Source: a virus. From it: 64,000 bases of DNA. The stretch covers positions 1 to 64,000 of IMG/VR virus record IMGVR_UViG_3300025087_000053. One strand, given 5' to 3'. Every line of letters begins with the position of its first letter. Within the stretch, counting starts at the first letter, position 1. Below are positions 7,541-14,840 of this stretch, one piece after another. Made by a program: the position numbers and the translations under genes. Under the pieces are notes generated by a model that worked only from the letters and a program-made list of their open reading frames with translations, ran no database searches and was not told the DNA's origin.

Positions 7541-7846
7541 TTAAAAAATCTTCAGAAGAAGCCAAGCAATAGACAGAAAGCTTGCCCCAACAAGAAATGG
7601 ACACCAAAGCGGAGCCGTCTCTGCAAGAAGTTCTTCTTCCTTGTGCTTCTTATATGGCTTTTGCCGAATAATATAAACAATCATCAGAATTCCAGCCGTT
7701 GTATAAAAATTCAAAACAAAGGGAAAGAAAAAAGAAAGATTATACCAATCCCAAATACACATGATCACCCATGAATTCCAAGCCACCTGAAGCACAGACA
7801 CGAAAAGGGCAATAGCCGCAGCCACAATATAATAAATCGCTTTCAT
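7541..7846 (-). CDS. small multi-pass membrane protein
   Basis: 101 residues from the ATG at 7846, which follows GAGGAAAAGTAAA; the 20 codons upstream overlap the previous gene and are probably not used. Three hydrophobic segments (about 5-25, 32-55 and 82-100) separated by a basic loop (RQKPYKKHKEEE) indicate an inner-membrane protein. Function unknown; it shares an operon with 7848-8072. Confidence 0.65.
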   Translation of the reverse strand: MKAIYYIVAAAIALFVSVLQVAWNSWVIMCIWDWYNLSFFFPFVLNFYTTAGILMIVYIIRQKPYKKHKEEELLAETAPLWCPFLVGASFLSIAWLLLKIF

Positions 7847-7847
7847 T

Positions 7848-8072
7848 TTACTTTTCCTCTGCCTTGAGAACAACCCCAGGATAAGATGCTTCCATCGAAC
7901 CATCAAAAAACCCGCTGGAGTACGCTGAATGCAGAATGCTCAACAACAAATTCCTTTCCTCTTCTTTGAAAGAAAGATGCGAAACCATCTTAAAAAAAAC
8001 ATTTGCCTGGTCGTTAATCCTCTCACTAAGCAGCAAAGCCTTCTTTTCGTAGTCTGTGGTTATGGTGTCCAT
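7848..8072 (-). CDS. small hypothetical protein
   Basis: 74 residues, acidic, probably helical. Start at the ATG at 8072 after ACAAGAGGTAAAAAG. Upstream at about 8115 is a TATAAT box with a weak TTGAGT -35 element. Function unknown. Confidence 0.6.
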   Translation of the reverse strand: MDTITTDYEKKALLLSERINDQANVFFKMVSHLSFKEEERNLLLSILHSAYSSGFFDGSMEASYPGVVLKAEEK

Positions 8073-8127
8073 TTTCTTTTTACCTCTTGTCTGAAAGTTT
8101 CCCCATTATAATCGGCGGGAACAAAAC

Positions 8128-8226
8128 TCAAGCGAAAAGAACAACAAGAACAAAACAAAAAACAAGAAAGCCTGTTGCATAATCGAGAGTCTTTTCGGAA
8201 TTATATCCGTTGTGATAATACGACAT
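8128..8226 (-). CDS. 32-residue membrane micropeptide
   Basis: A short frame beginning ATG at 8226 just after the cREC gene, preceded by the purine-rich leader AGAAAGAAAACAAA used throughout this region. The peptide has a polar first half (MSYYHNGYNSEKTLDYATG) and a 12-residue hydrophobic end (FLVFCFVLVVLFA), compatible with a single membrane-embedded helix. It fills most of an otherwise empty gap. Too short for homology calls; coding status is inferred from position, leader and composition. Confidence 0.5.
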   Translation of the reverse strand: MSYYHNGYNSEKTLDYATGFLVFCFVLVVLFA

Positions 8227-8242
8227 TTTGTTTTCTTTCTGA

Positions 8243-8572
8243 TTACGTTGTGGACCAAACTCTACCAAAAATCTTCTTTCCGTATCTCTCTTCCATTCTC
8301 AAGAGAGCGCGCTTCATATTCTCGACGCCCTTTGGGTTTGCACTGTGGATGTTGACAGTCGGAGGATTCCAGTCTCGATGAAAAAACATCCACTCGTCCA
8401 TCCAGTTGATAACATCCATACCCGTCTTAAGTCCATCGCCCAAATCATGATCAAAAGAAACCTCTGAAACGTTTTGGAGGGTTCTAAGAAGATAAATCAT
8501 GTCCTCTGCTGTCTTCACCGGCTCCCAGCCAGAAGGACATTGCCTTTCGTCATCTAAAAAAAGCTTCTTCAT
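8243..8572 (-). CDS. cyclic-phosphate processing receiver (cREC) domain protein
   Basis: 109 residues, a complete single-domain protein. The pattern MKKLFLDDERQCPSGW, then VSFDHDLGDG, then NIHSANPKGVENM matches the cREC family, a receiver-like fold in which the acidic pocket (LDDER, DHDLG) and the HSxNP motif are conserved. The family has been proposed to act on cyclic phosphates, for example at RNA ends or on cyclic-nucleotide signals; the biochemical role is not firmly established. Encoded between a membrane micropeptide and small unknown genes. Good start at ATG 8572 after AGAAAGAAAACAAA. Confidence 0.8.
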   Translation of the reverse strand: MKKLFLDDERQCPSGWEPVKTAEDMIYLLRTLQNVSEVSFDHDLGDGLKTGMDVINWMDEWMFFHRDWNPPTVNIHSANPKGVENMKRALLRMEERYGKKIFGRVWSTT

Positions 8573-8697
8573 TTTGTTTTCTTTCTTTTGTTGGGAAGAT
8601 ACTTAAAACTTAAGAGGCTGTGGGATCTTCGGCGACTACCACAATCACGCTGTTCGTAAACGTAGGCTGTAAAAATACAGCCGCCCCTTAAACTCAA

Positions 8698-8880
8698 TTA
8701 TCGGGCAAGCTGTTCATCCTCGATGCGCTTATCGTATCCGCGATTAAAAGCAAGCTCCACAAGCCGCTTCATCTCGTCAATCGTAACCACCTCGAAGCTC
8801 TCTTGCGGCAGATTGCTATCGTTGCAAGAAGCCGTGTAGGTCTTGTCCATGTCCTTGTTCTTGCTCAAGAAAAAGCGCAT
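8698..8880 (-). CDS. small hypothetical protein
   Basis: 60 residues with a strong ribosome-binding site (AGGAGGATAAAATG). The frame is GC-richer than its neighbours. Downstream at about 8660-8680 is a small hairpin (GGCTGTA/TACAGCC), possibly a weak terminator. Nothing else is recognisable in the 8573-8697 gap. Function unknown. Confidence 0.6.
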   Translation of the reverse strand: MRFFLSKNKDMDKTYTASCNDSNLPQESFEVVTIDEMKRLVELAFNRGYDKRIEDEQLAR

Positions 8881-8907
8881 TTTATCCTCCTATTGGAGCA
8901 AAGCGTT

Positions 8908-9264
8908 TTAGTCAACAAAAACCTTCATTCCGCAATCAATCCCGTTGCGCTCGCACAGACGAACAACATAGTCCTTCGCCTCTCGAAGTCCCTCTCCCGT
9001 CTTCTCGCGACGATATTTAATGGCCTGGATAGCATGGTCATTAGTAGCCATGCCAAGAATAGTCCGGTCATTCTCGGAAAGAAGCGACGATGAAGACGTT
9101 GCCCCGTAAATGTCCTCCACCGTCCGCATGAAGATCTCGGGGTGGCGAACCGCAATCTGCTTCATGAAAGCTGCGGTCTTCTCGTTATTGGTTGCTGCAG
9201 CAATCTTCTCGATGCAATTGAAGTAGCGAAGACGATACTTGAGACTATCGAGATTATGAGACAT
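8908..9264 (-). CDS. protein with ribosomal L7/L12-C-terminal-like segment
   Basis: 118 residues. The C-terminal part (AIKYRREKTGEGLREAKDYV) closely resembles the signature of the L7/L12 C-terminal domain (AIK...R..TGLGLKEAK), a small fold used to recruit translation factors. The N-terminal 70 residues are unrelated to L12. Such segments occur in other phage and bacterial small proteins of unknown role. Own promoter at 9300-9329. Confidence 0.6.
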   Translation of the reverse strand: MSHNLDSLKYRLRYFNCIEKIAAATNNEKTAAFMKQIAVRHPEIFMRTVEDIYGATSSSSLLSENDRTILGMATNDHAIQAIKYRREKTGEGLREAKDYVVRLCERNGIDCGMKVFVD

Positions 9265-9299
9265 TTTCTTTCTCCTTAGTTTCCGAAGTTGATGAGCTG

Positions 9300-9329
9300 A
9301 TTATAACAGAAATTTGTGCAAAGAGTCAA
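9300..9329 (-). promoter_or_regulatory. sigma70-type promoter
   Basis: Minus strand TTGACT, 18 bases, TATAAT, followed by an AAGGAG ribosome-binding site and the ATG at 9264. Confidence 0.8.
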
Positions 9330-9337
9330 CAATTAAA

Positions 9338-9703
9338 TTATCTCTCCTCGCAACGAAAATCTTCTTGGTTGTAGTGCTCAAGACTCAAAAGCTCACAATA
9401 GTCCGGATGCTTGCGGAAAAGAGCCCGAAGCTGAAGACGGGCGACGTCAACAAGAGGAATCTGTCCATGCCAATACCAAGTGCTCCCACGAACCGAAGAA
9501 ATCTGGTCGTAAAGCTGCTGACCAAGCGTGCCCGGACGACGATCTGACACCTCTCGCACGTAGCCACCACCTGGCGGAGCCCACCACTCCTGCGTGGTCT
9601 TATAGTCCTTCCCATCGCAGTCCTCGAAAAAGAAAGTCACCTCCACGAGAGTCTCCTCGGTCTCTCGGATGGTGTAACGACGAGGATTGTTTCGAATGCT
9701 CAT
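9338..9703 (-). CDS. hypothetical protein
   Basis: 121 residues from the ATG at 9703, preceded by ACAAGGAGAAAAAG; the 38 upstream codons lie within the promoter and are rejected. Contains two Trp pairs and a Gly-rich loop (EWWAPPGGGYVREV). No family recognised. Strong promoter at 9735-9763. Confidence 0.65.
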   Translation of the reverse strand: MSIRNNPRRYTIRETEETLVEVTFFFEDCDGKDYKTTQEWWAPPGGGYVREVSDRRPGTLGQQLYDQISSVRGSTWYWHGQIPLVDVARLQLRALFRKHPDYCELLSLEHYNQEDFRCEER

Positions 9704-9734
9704 CTTTTTCTCCTTGTTCTCGATTTCTTCGAGC

Positions 9735-9763
9735 ATTATATGAGAAACTTGCGGAGAAGTCAA
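9735..9763 (-). promoter_or_regulatory. sigma70-type promoter
   Basis: Minus strand TTGACT, 17 bases, TATAAT; drives the ATG at 9703. Confidence 0.8.
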
Positions 9764-9771
9764 TAAAGAAA

Positions 9772-9963
9772 TTACTTCCAAACAAGGATGCTGAACCAAA
9801 TAGCAGTAGACAGACAAAGAAAATAACTAAGGCCATTGAAAATGGCATGCTTTTTATAGAGCACAGCGTCAACAAACTTTACAACAAACCAAAGAAAACT
9901 CCACATCGAAGCAAAGAAAGAAACAAAAAAAATAATCTGCGTCCAGAGGATGCTGTCGAACAT
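9772..9963 (-). CDS. small two-helix membrane protein
   Basis: 63 residues from the ATG at 9963, selected for the ribosome-binding site GGAGGGATTGACATG. Two hydrophobic segments (about 5-27 and 40-62) flank a short KKH loop. Last gene of a run of three very small genes (10281, 10102, 9963) after the promoter at 10311-10339. Function unknown. Confidence 0.55.
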   Translation of the reverse strand: MFDSILWTQIIFFVSFFASMWSFLWFVVKFVDAVLYKKHAIFNGLSYFLCLSTAIWFSILVWK

Positions 9964-9964
9964 G

Positions 9965-10102
9965 TCAATCCCTCCAGTTTCTGCAAGCGTTTTTATTTTC
10001 ATTCTTCTTCTTGTCCACAAAAGAACCCGCCTTGCGAAAGTGAGCAACCACCGCAATTTGATTGCGAATCTTCCCCATCTTCCGATTCTTCTTGGTGCTC
10101 AC
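9965..10102 (-). CDS. small basic protein (GTG start)
   Basis: 45 residues, very basic (VSTKKNRKMGKIRNQ..., with the KKK and KNK tail). Start placed at GTG 10102, 9 bases after a GAGG motif that overlaps the previous stop; an internal ATG eight codons later is the alternative. Its stop is next to the ATG of 9963. Coding status inferred from tight packing. Confidence 0.4.
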   Translation of the reverse strand: MSTKKNRKMGKIRNQIAVVAHFRKAGSFVDKKKNENKNACRNWRD

Positions 10103-10113
10103 TTTCTTAAACC

Positions 10114-10281
10114 TCACTTCCGCTTTCGACGGTTCATCCACTCTGAGATCTTTGCCCAAACAATCACAGCAACGAAAACAAAAACCATCGTTGCCCCAAC
10201 CCAAACGATTCCACCTTCCTCCCAAAGATAAAAATCTTGTGTTGCTTCCTGAGAACTGCGATAAACAATCACCTTTTCCAT
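10114..10281 (-). CDS. small single-pass membrane protein
   Basis: 55 residues from the ATG at 10281 (ribosome-binding site GGAGGAAGAAAAG). One hydrophobic helix (GIVWVGATMVFVFVAVIVW, about residues 24-42) followed by a basic tail (NRRKRK), giving an N-out/C-in prediction. Function unknown. Confidence 0.55.
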   Translation of the reverse strand: MEKVIVYRSSQEATQDFYLWEEGGIVWVGATMVFVFVAVIVWAKISEWMNRRKRK

Positions 10282-10310
10282 CTTTTCTTCCTCCGAAAGA
10301 AGATAAAATA

Positions 10311-10339
10311 ACAATAGCATACTTAAAAAAAGAAGTCAA
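10311..10339 (-). promoter_or_regulatory. sigma70-type promoter
   Basis: Minus strand TTGACT, 17 bases, TATTGT, just downstream of the terminator of the structured RNA; drives the 10281-9772 genes. Confidence 0.65.
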
Positions 10340-10344
10340 TCCCC

Positions 10345-10377
10345 TAAAACGGCAAAAGCCGGGAATTTCACCCGGCT
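10345..10377 (-). terminator. intrinsic terminator of the structured RNA
   Basis: Minus strand AGCCGGG, 7-base loop, CCCGGCT, then TTTTGCCGTTTT. Confidence 0.75.
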
Positions 10378-10560
10378 CTTCAGCTAGCAACTATGGGAAC
10401 CCAATGCCTCATGTCTAGCGTGCGTGCTATGTGATACACCACATGCCTGCTCAGGAACTTACACAGCCTGGTATAGGCAGACTGCCCTGAGACTTCCCGC
10501 GTCTCCCGACAGGGGGGACCGCTTCTTGCCGTTACTCCCGGCTTATCGGTCCTAGTCGCG
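10345..10560 (-). ncRNA. stand-alone structured RNA of about 215 nt, family unknown
   Basis: GC-rich island in AT-rich DNA bounded by its own promoter (10567-10598) and an intrinsic terminator (10345-10377). On the minus strand it contains many short complementary segments such as CCGATAAGCCGGGAGTAACGG, a CAGGC/GCCTG pair and ATGTGGTG/CACAT. A 72-codon frame crosses it but lacks a ribosome-binding site, and its start precedes the likely transcript. One internal segment (GATAAGCCGGGAGTAAC) resembles the GATAAGCCAGGGGGAAC segment I recall from HEARO/omega RNAs of IscB elements. That comparison is from memory and weak. No IscB gene is present in the window. Confidence 0.6.
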
Positions 10561-10566
10561 AACAAG

Positions 10567-10598
10567 ATAATAATAGCAGAGCACAGGAGACTTGTCAA
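10567..10598 (-). promoter_or_regulatory. promoter of the structured RNA
   Basis: Minus strand TTGACA, a spacer of about 20 bases that includes the alternative TCTGC, and TATTAT; with the TATTAT box at 10567-10572 transcription should begin near 10560. The -35 box overlaps the stop codon of 10595-10939. Confidence 0.65.
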
Positions 10599-10939
10599 TC
10601 TTTATTTTCTTCTTCCTTGTCCAAAAGAAACGGCCATGTTTTCTTTACTTCTCCTTTTAGTCCCAAATAATTATAATGTCCTTCGGAGGAAAGTTTGTAT
10701 GTGAGCTTGTTCATTTCTATTGCAAGACCATAGGGGCAACCGTAGAGATCTGCAATTTCCTCCTGCTCTTCGGATACTCCAACAAAGTTAGGATTACATT
10801 CTTTAAAATCGCTGTAACACTTATCAGAAATCTTTTTCGCCGTTCCTGTACCAATAATAAACCCTTTCAACTGTCTCTTGGCACAATACAACCCTTCGTT
10901 TGCTTCATTAAAATAGCTTATTGGCAAGAAGTAATTCAT
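10595..10939 (-). CDS. hypothetical protein, possible distant member of the paralogue family
   Basis: 114 residues from the ATG at 10939. The C-terminal part GLAIEMNKLTYKLS resembles the G-x-x-I-P-x-x-E-E-T-Y motif of the cluster at 140-2687 in position and hydrophobicity, and the end (WPFLLDKEEENKD) also fits. Its own ribosome-binding site is poor, and the start lies within a simple AT/GT repeat at about 10940-10972. Function unknown. Confidence 0.55.
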   Translation of the reverse strand: MNYFLPISYFNEANEGLYCAKRQLKGFIIGTGTAKKISDKCYSDFKECNPNFVGVSEEQEEIADLYGCPYGLAIEMNKLTYKLSSEGHYNYLGLKGEVKKTWPFLLDKEEENKD

Positions 10940-10972
10940 TGCGCACACACACATATATATAATTATATATAT

Positions 10973-11671
10973 TTATTCTTCTTCGACGTCCACAAGCTCT
11001 TGGATATATCCTCGTTCTTGAGAAAAGATTGGGATTTCTTCATCTGATACGCCGCTTTCCACAACACACCAGCCCCTCTTTTTCCACGTTTCAATGTCGT
11101 TCCAGTTAATTCCATAACCAGAAAACAACATCTCTTGCATCTCTCCCGTATTCTTTCCGTGAAGAGCCTTTGAAGAAAACTTTGATTGGGCAAGAGAGGC
11201 AATAGAATTCCTTGTTGCGTCCTGTTGCCTCCAAATAAAATAATTCACAACTTCTTCTCTTGGCAAGACAAAGCACCTTGAATCAAAATGAGCGTCTTTG
11301 TTTTTGTGTGGTGCGTTTTTATTAAAGGCAAGTGTTGCAATAGAAGCCGAAACAGAAGCTATCTTCTGCACATTCTTATCAAACCAAGAACAAGTTTTAT
11401 AAGTTTCGTAATCTGTGCAAAGAACAGAGATTTCATCGCTTTGAAGATAGGCCAAGCTCGCACCTTGAATACTTTTAATTAATGCCTTGGCTGTCTCCGT
11501 CATGGCAAAATGAAGATTCATATCCCAAGGGAACTCAAGACCTCTTGTATAGCTATGGAAAGCTTTTCCATCTATTCGAATAATCATCGGCATTCTGGGG
11601 GTTAGATGAAGTCTCGAGATATTTTCGTATCCCTTCATGCGGATTGCGAGATCGGAATTCTTTCTTGGCAT
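10973..11671 (-). CDS. tRNA-His guanylyltransferase-like protein (Thg1/TLP)
   Basis: 232 residues, typical of the family. The metal-binding motif RIDGKAFHSYTRG (residues 32-44), the second catalytic motif SDEIS and the C-terminal signature YFIWRQQDATRNSI are all present. Family members add nucleotides in the unusual 3'-to-5' direction: Thg1 adds G-1 to tRNA-His, and bacterial or phage TLPs can repair 5'-truncated tRNAs. Here it follows the PurA-like gene by about 50 bases. In a phage, repair of tRNAs damaged by host defence nucleases is a reasonable inference. All visible catalytic Asp and Glu residues are kept. Confidence 0.9.
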   Translation of the reverse strand: MPRKNSDLAIRMKGYENISRLHLTPRMPMIIRIDGKAFHSYTRGLEFPWDMNLHFAMTETAKALIKSIQGASLAYLQSDEISVLCTDYETYKTCSWFDKNVQKIASVSASIATLAFNKNAPHKNKDAHFDSRCFVLPREEVVNYFIWRQQDATRNSIASLAQSKFSSKALHGKNTGEMQEMLFSGYGINWNDIETWKKRGWCVVESGVSDEEIPIFSQERGYIQELVDVEEE

Positions 11672-11721
11672 TATCTAACCTTCTTTCTAAAACTCCATCT
11701 TACCGGGAAAAACGAAAGATG

Positions 11722-12861
11722 TCAATACTTAAAAACCCTTACACAGTCTGCCTGTACAGCGTCTTCTAGGTTGTGTATAAAAGCTTCGTGAGTAAACATT
11801 TTCATTTTCCCATACAAAAGTGCCTGAAGCTCTTGCGGCATCTGGTCAAGACAAGTAATGGCTAGAATCACATTCAGCGGATAAGTAGTTTGTTTATAGT
11901 CGTGAGAAATAGTTGTTCCAACTTTGGTTATATCTAACCACGCATATCTTAATATGTCTTGATGCATATTTGGTTGGTTTGTAATATCAACAATTCCATA
12001 TGGAGCTTCTTTTAATTCGTTTTCTAACGGTCCCGCCCCATGTCTTGTAAGATAAGGTCGCGTAACATAATAAATATCAAGCATCTCTTTAATTCTAGCT
12101 TCTTCTAACATAGCCAAAACGTTTGTCAACCCCGTCCTAGACCTCGTAACGTGGGGAAAGTCTTTACCGTATTCATCTAACAAAAGACCCTGAGCCCCCT
12201 CAAAAATAAAGTGTTCGTAATTTGGTAGTTTTGTAGAAGATTGAGGCCATAAGAAAGATTCACATCGTGCAGTCATAATGGCACAGTCTTCGTAATACTG
12301 TTCCCACATTTGTTTATTGTCAACTTGCTCTAAATCTTCTATAATGTTAAGCTCCCTCATCCTCCTGGGAAGCCAGAAATTAACAATCAATTCGATCTTT
12401 TTCTTCAAAAGGGATCTGTTTGAAAGATCCCTAAAAACAATAGCAAAGCCTGCCTCGCTCCTGGTAACAGTTTCGTTGATACCAAGGCCACAACTCCCGT
12501 GTTTATATTTGCCTCTTAAAGCTTCAATTGTTTGGTTTAAAATCATATCAACTGGTGTGGTTACAAGACATCGTGGATCTGCCAAAACAATTGGGTCTGG
12601 TGGCAGAGATAGAAGCTCTTGAGAAAACAAAACAGGATTTACAATAAAATGCTTGGAGAAGTAAGTAGCAGCCCCATTAAAAGTGCCTGAGCCAAAGTGA
12701 TGAAAGACGTGTCGGCTGCCATCAGATTTAATTACAGTATGAGCAGCTTGAGCCCCGCCGTTGAATCTAATTACAAGGCTTTTATTATCCGACAAGCAAT
12801 CAACAACGTGTCCCTTGCCTTCGTCGCCATAATTAGTTCCAATGACAGCCGACAGTCGCAT
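11722..12861 (-). CDS. adenylosuccinate synthetase homologue (PurA/PurZ superfamily), divergent
   Basis: 379 residues against about 430 for bacterial PurA. The P-loop-like GTNYGDEGKG keeps the catalytic Asp13, and His41 is kept (AAHT), but the GGHNAGH context is changed to GGAQAAH. The FEGAQGLLLD segment, the VTRSRTG segment and the guanine-binding ITCLDQMP are recognisable. The region equivalent to the E. coli Asp-substrate loop (ATTGRRRR) is replaced by NMHQDILR, and the C-terminal third is shortened. PurA joins IMP and aspartate using GTP; phage PurZ does so with dGMP for diaminopurine DNA. Retention of Asp13 is PurA-like, while the altered loop argues for a different substrate. No DatZ or matching polymerase was seen, so a Z-genome is not supported. 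Confidence 0.85.
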   Translation of the reverse strand: MRLSAVIGTNYGDEGKGHVVDCLSDNKSLVIRFNGGAQAAHTVIKSDGSRHVFHHFGSGTFNGAATYFSKHFIVNPVLFSQELLSLPPDPIVLADPRCLVTTPVDMILNQTIEALRGKYKHGSCGLGINETVTRSEAGFAIVFRDLSNRSLLKKKIELIVNFWLPRRMRELNIIEDLEQVDNKQMWEQYYEDCAIMTARCESFLWPQSSTKLPNYEHFIFEGAQGLLLDEYGKDFPHVTRSRTGLTNVLAMLEEARIKEMLDIYYVTRPYLTRHGAGPLENELKEAPYGIVDITNQPNMHQDILRYAWLDITKVGTTISHDYKQTTYPLNVILAITCLDQMPQELQALLYGKMKMFTHEAFIHNLEDAVQADCVRVFKY

Positions 12862-12874
12862 TGCACCCTTCTTT

Positions 12875-13801
12875 CTATAGAGTAATCAGCCCTTGAGAGT
12901 CTGAGGATGCGGAGCTTGTTAGGCCAGAGATTGCTTTATGAACAACCATGGCCGTACTGCCATCCCACGAATCAGCAACGTCGTCTGCTTTAGAACCTTC
13001 CACAACTTGAATTGCCGAAACAATAACTTCAGCCATCTTGGTGTGATCGGTCAAAGTCAAAGAACGCTCTCCTAGCAACGCTCTCCAGCGGTCTACAACC
13101 CAACTATCATATGAGCCACCTTCAGCAACATTCAAATGAAAAACCTCCCAATTTCGTGTGAGCATTGTCAAAAGCTGTTTCCCGGAAATGTCTTCGCCGA
13201 TAGTATCCCCGAAGACTGATTGGGCATGCTCAACAAGAATCTTTGGAGTTGGTCCGTCATCGCCAACAGTAAATAAATAACCCTTTCTGTTTCTCTTTTC
13301 AACGGCATCGCACGAGGTATGCTTCGCAGCAAAATAATGCAAGAGAGAATATCCTTCGGAATCATTTCCTCCGCCGCCGCCCTCAAGATAAAGCTTTTCA
13401 AGCTGTTCTGCGATACGAATATCTGCTTCAAATTGAGAAACTTGAAGCGGAGAATTATCGCAGTATGCATCGCCGATTGCAGCGCAAAGAACATGAGGAT
13501 CGCGCACCGGCTTTCTATTATAAATCTCTTCGAACAGGGTTTTCAGTCCCTTTTTTGCCATTATTTCCAAAATACGAGACATTGAACCCGTAACGTCTAG
13601 TCCAACGATAATTGGAGTAGAGTTGGGATTGTCTGCGGAATCCCTAGATTCTCGCAGCCCATTCTTTATTTTCTTTGGATCTAAATCATCGTTCATTGAA
13701 GAGGACTTGTAGATGTGAGCCGCAGTCGTCGAAGCCTTGTGCAAACCACGCGAGCTAGAATAAGAAGCCCAGTCTGTTGGTGAAAATCTTCCGCTTCCCA
13801 T
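12875..13801 (-). CDS. von Willebrand factor A domain protein
   Basis: 308 residues. A MIDAS metal site is present: VGLDVTGSMS (D69-x-T71-G-S73), with later conserved acidic positions at AIGDAYCDN and VGDDGPTP. The N-terminus is Ser-rich and the C-terminus flexible. A poly-Gly loop (GGGGGND) precedes the middle strand. It is separated by two bases from the J-domain/pseudokinase gene upstream (ribosome-binding site GGGAGAATAATC), so the two are made together. vWA proteins paired with kinase-like proteins occur in bacterial TerY-type and related systems, where the vWA protein organises a complex. The role in this phage is unknown. Confidence 0.8.
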   Translation of the reverse strand: MGSGRFSPTDWASYSSSRGLHKASTTAAHIYKSSSMNDDLDPKKIKNGLRESRDSADNPNSTPIIVGLDVTGSMSRILEIMAKKGLKTLFEEIYNRKPVRDPHVLCAAIGDAYCDNSPLQVSQFEADIRIAEQLEKLYLEGGGGGNDSEGYSLLHYFAAKHTSCDAVEKRNRKGYLFTVGDDGPTPKILVEHAQSVFGDTIGEDISGKQLLTMLTRNWEVFHLNVAEGGSYDSWVVDRWRALLGERSLTLTDHTKMAEVIVSAIQVVEGSKADDVADSWDGSTAMVVHKAISGLTSSASSDSQGLITL

Positions 13802-13803
13802 GA

Positions 13804-14814
13804 TTATTCTCCCTGTTTGTAAGCTTCATCGACGTGAAGCTCCATTTTGACAAATTTGCGTTTTCCAAATGTTTTTTGCAACGCCTCATGCCACAACTTG
13901 TAAGCACGCTGAGCCGTGTCGTCCACCGGAATCTGCACCAGATCGACCATGGGGCTTGACGATAAAGAACGTCCTGTAATATCTCCCAACAACTCTCGAA
14001 CAGTAGCCCTAATTATCTCAAGATCTACTAGAGGTGTAGCAATTTTGTTACATTTCACCTCCCATGGCAGATACTTGTATGTTCTAATTGGCAACGTAGA
14101 AATCTTTTCATCTATTGGAACAGCAAACCACCAACTTCCCAACAAAGACACGCTGTGATCAGAAGGAGAAATAAAAACGGAATCAAGAGAAATATCTCCA
14201 TGAACTATCTTAGCCCACTCCAAATAACACGCTATGTTGTGCAATCCACTCCCAATCCATGCTACATGAACTGGTTCAATCTTTCCCTTGTAATAGCTAA
14301 AAACTTCTCGCAACGGAACAAGGTTTTTTGACTTTGGAATCGTTAAAAGAAGTTTATCATCTTCAAGTTCAAATACTTTTATTGACTCTGGAAGGGTTTT
14401 CGACATCTCTTTCTTCATTTTATCATCTGCATAATGAAGATTTTTTATAGTTCTCTCTGCTCTTTTTGAAAATTGTTCGAACTTCTTATCAATTAAATAT
14501 GAAATGTGGGTATTCGCAATATAAACGTACCCCAATTCGAAGCTTCTGCTAACTAGGTATTTGAACCTAATACTCCCACCACCCTTCTTTTTCAAATCAA
14601 GAAAACTAGAACCTCTCCATTTCCCAGTTTCTAGAAGCCTTACTGCTTCTTTATAAAGCTCCGTAATATGTGACATTACCTTGGCATCACCAGTTGTTTT
14701 ATCAGGATGCCAATAAAGAGCCAATTCGTGAAATTTCTTTTTTGCTTCTGCAAGATCACCTGGAAACAAAGACTCTGGAACAGTGAACTCAAGAATTTGT
14801 TTTTCTGTTTCCAT
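13804..14814 (-). CDS. J-domain fused to kinase-like domain
   Basis: 336 residues. Residues 20-60 form a DnaJ-type J-domain with HPD at 36-38 (FHELALYWHPDKTTGD). From about residue 80 the protein resembles a protein kinase: GYVYIANTHISYLI in the N-lobe, a catalytic-loop equivalent HGDISLDSVF (205-214) keeping Asp but with Ser in place of Asn, and an activation-segment end TYKYLPWEV. The DFG motif is replaced by LGSWW, so it is probably a pseudokinase or an unusual kinase. J-domains recruit Hsp70 (host DnaK). It is cotranscribed with the vWA gene. The combination suggests recruitment of host chaperone to a client through the kinase-like domain (inference). Confidence 0.8.
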   Translation of the reverse strand: METEKQILEFTVPESLFPGDLAEAKKKFHELALYWHPDKTTGDAKVMSHITELYKEAVRLLETGKWRGSSFLDLKKKGGGSIRFKYLVSRSFELGYVYIANTHISYLIDKKFEQFSKRAERTIKNLHYADDKMKKEMSKTLPESIKVFELEDDKLLLTIPKSKNLVPLREVFSYYKGKIEPVHVAWIGSGLHNIACYLEWAKIVHGDISLDSVFISPSDHSVSLLGSWWFAVPIDEKISTLPIRTYKYLPWEVKCNKIATPLVDLEIIRATVRELLGDITGRSLSSSPMVDLVQIPVDDTAQRAYKLWHEALQKTFGKRKFVKMELHVDEAYKQGE

Positions 14815-14840
14815 TTTTAATTCTTTCTGCTCGCACTTCT

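Noticed and set aside
8590-8697. Small GTG-start frame ending VVVAEDPTAS
   Set aside because: No ribosome-binding site and only about a dozen codons from a plausible start.
10380-10598. 72-codon frame across the structured RNA
   Set aside because: No ribosome-binding site, start lies in or before the promoter, and strong RNA structure with promoter and terminator explains the region better.
11722-12861. Complete diaminopurine (Z-genome) pathway
   Set aside because: The PurA-like protein keeps Asp13, and no DatZ-type HD phosphohydrolase or typical DpoZ polymerase was seen in the window.
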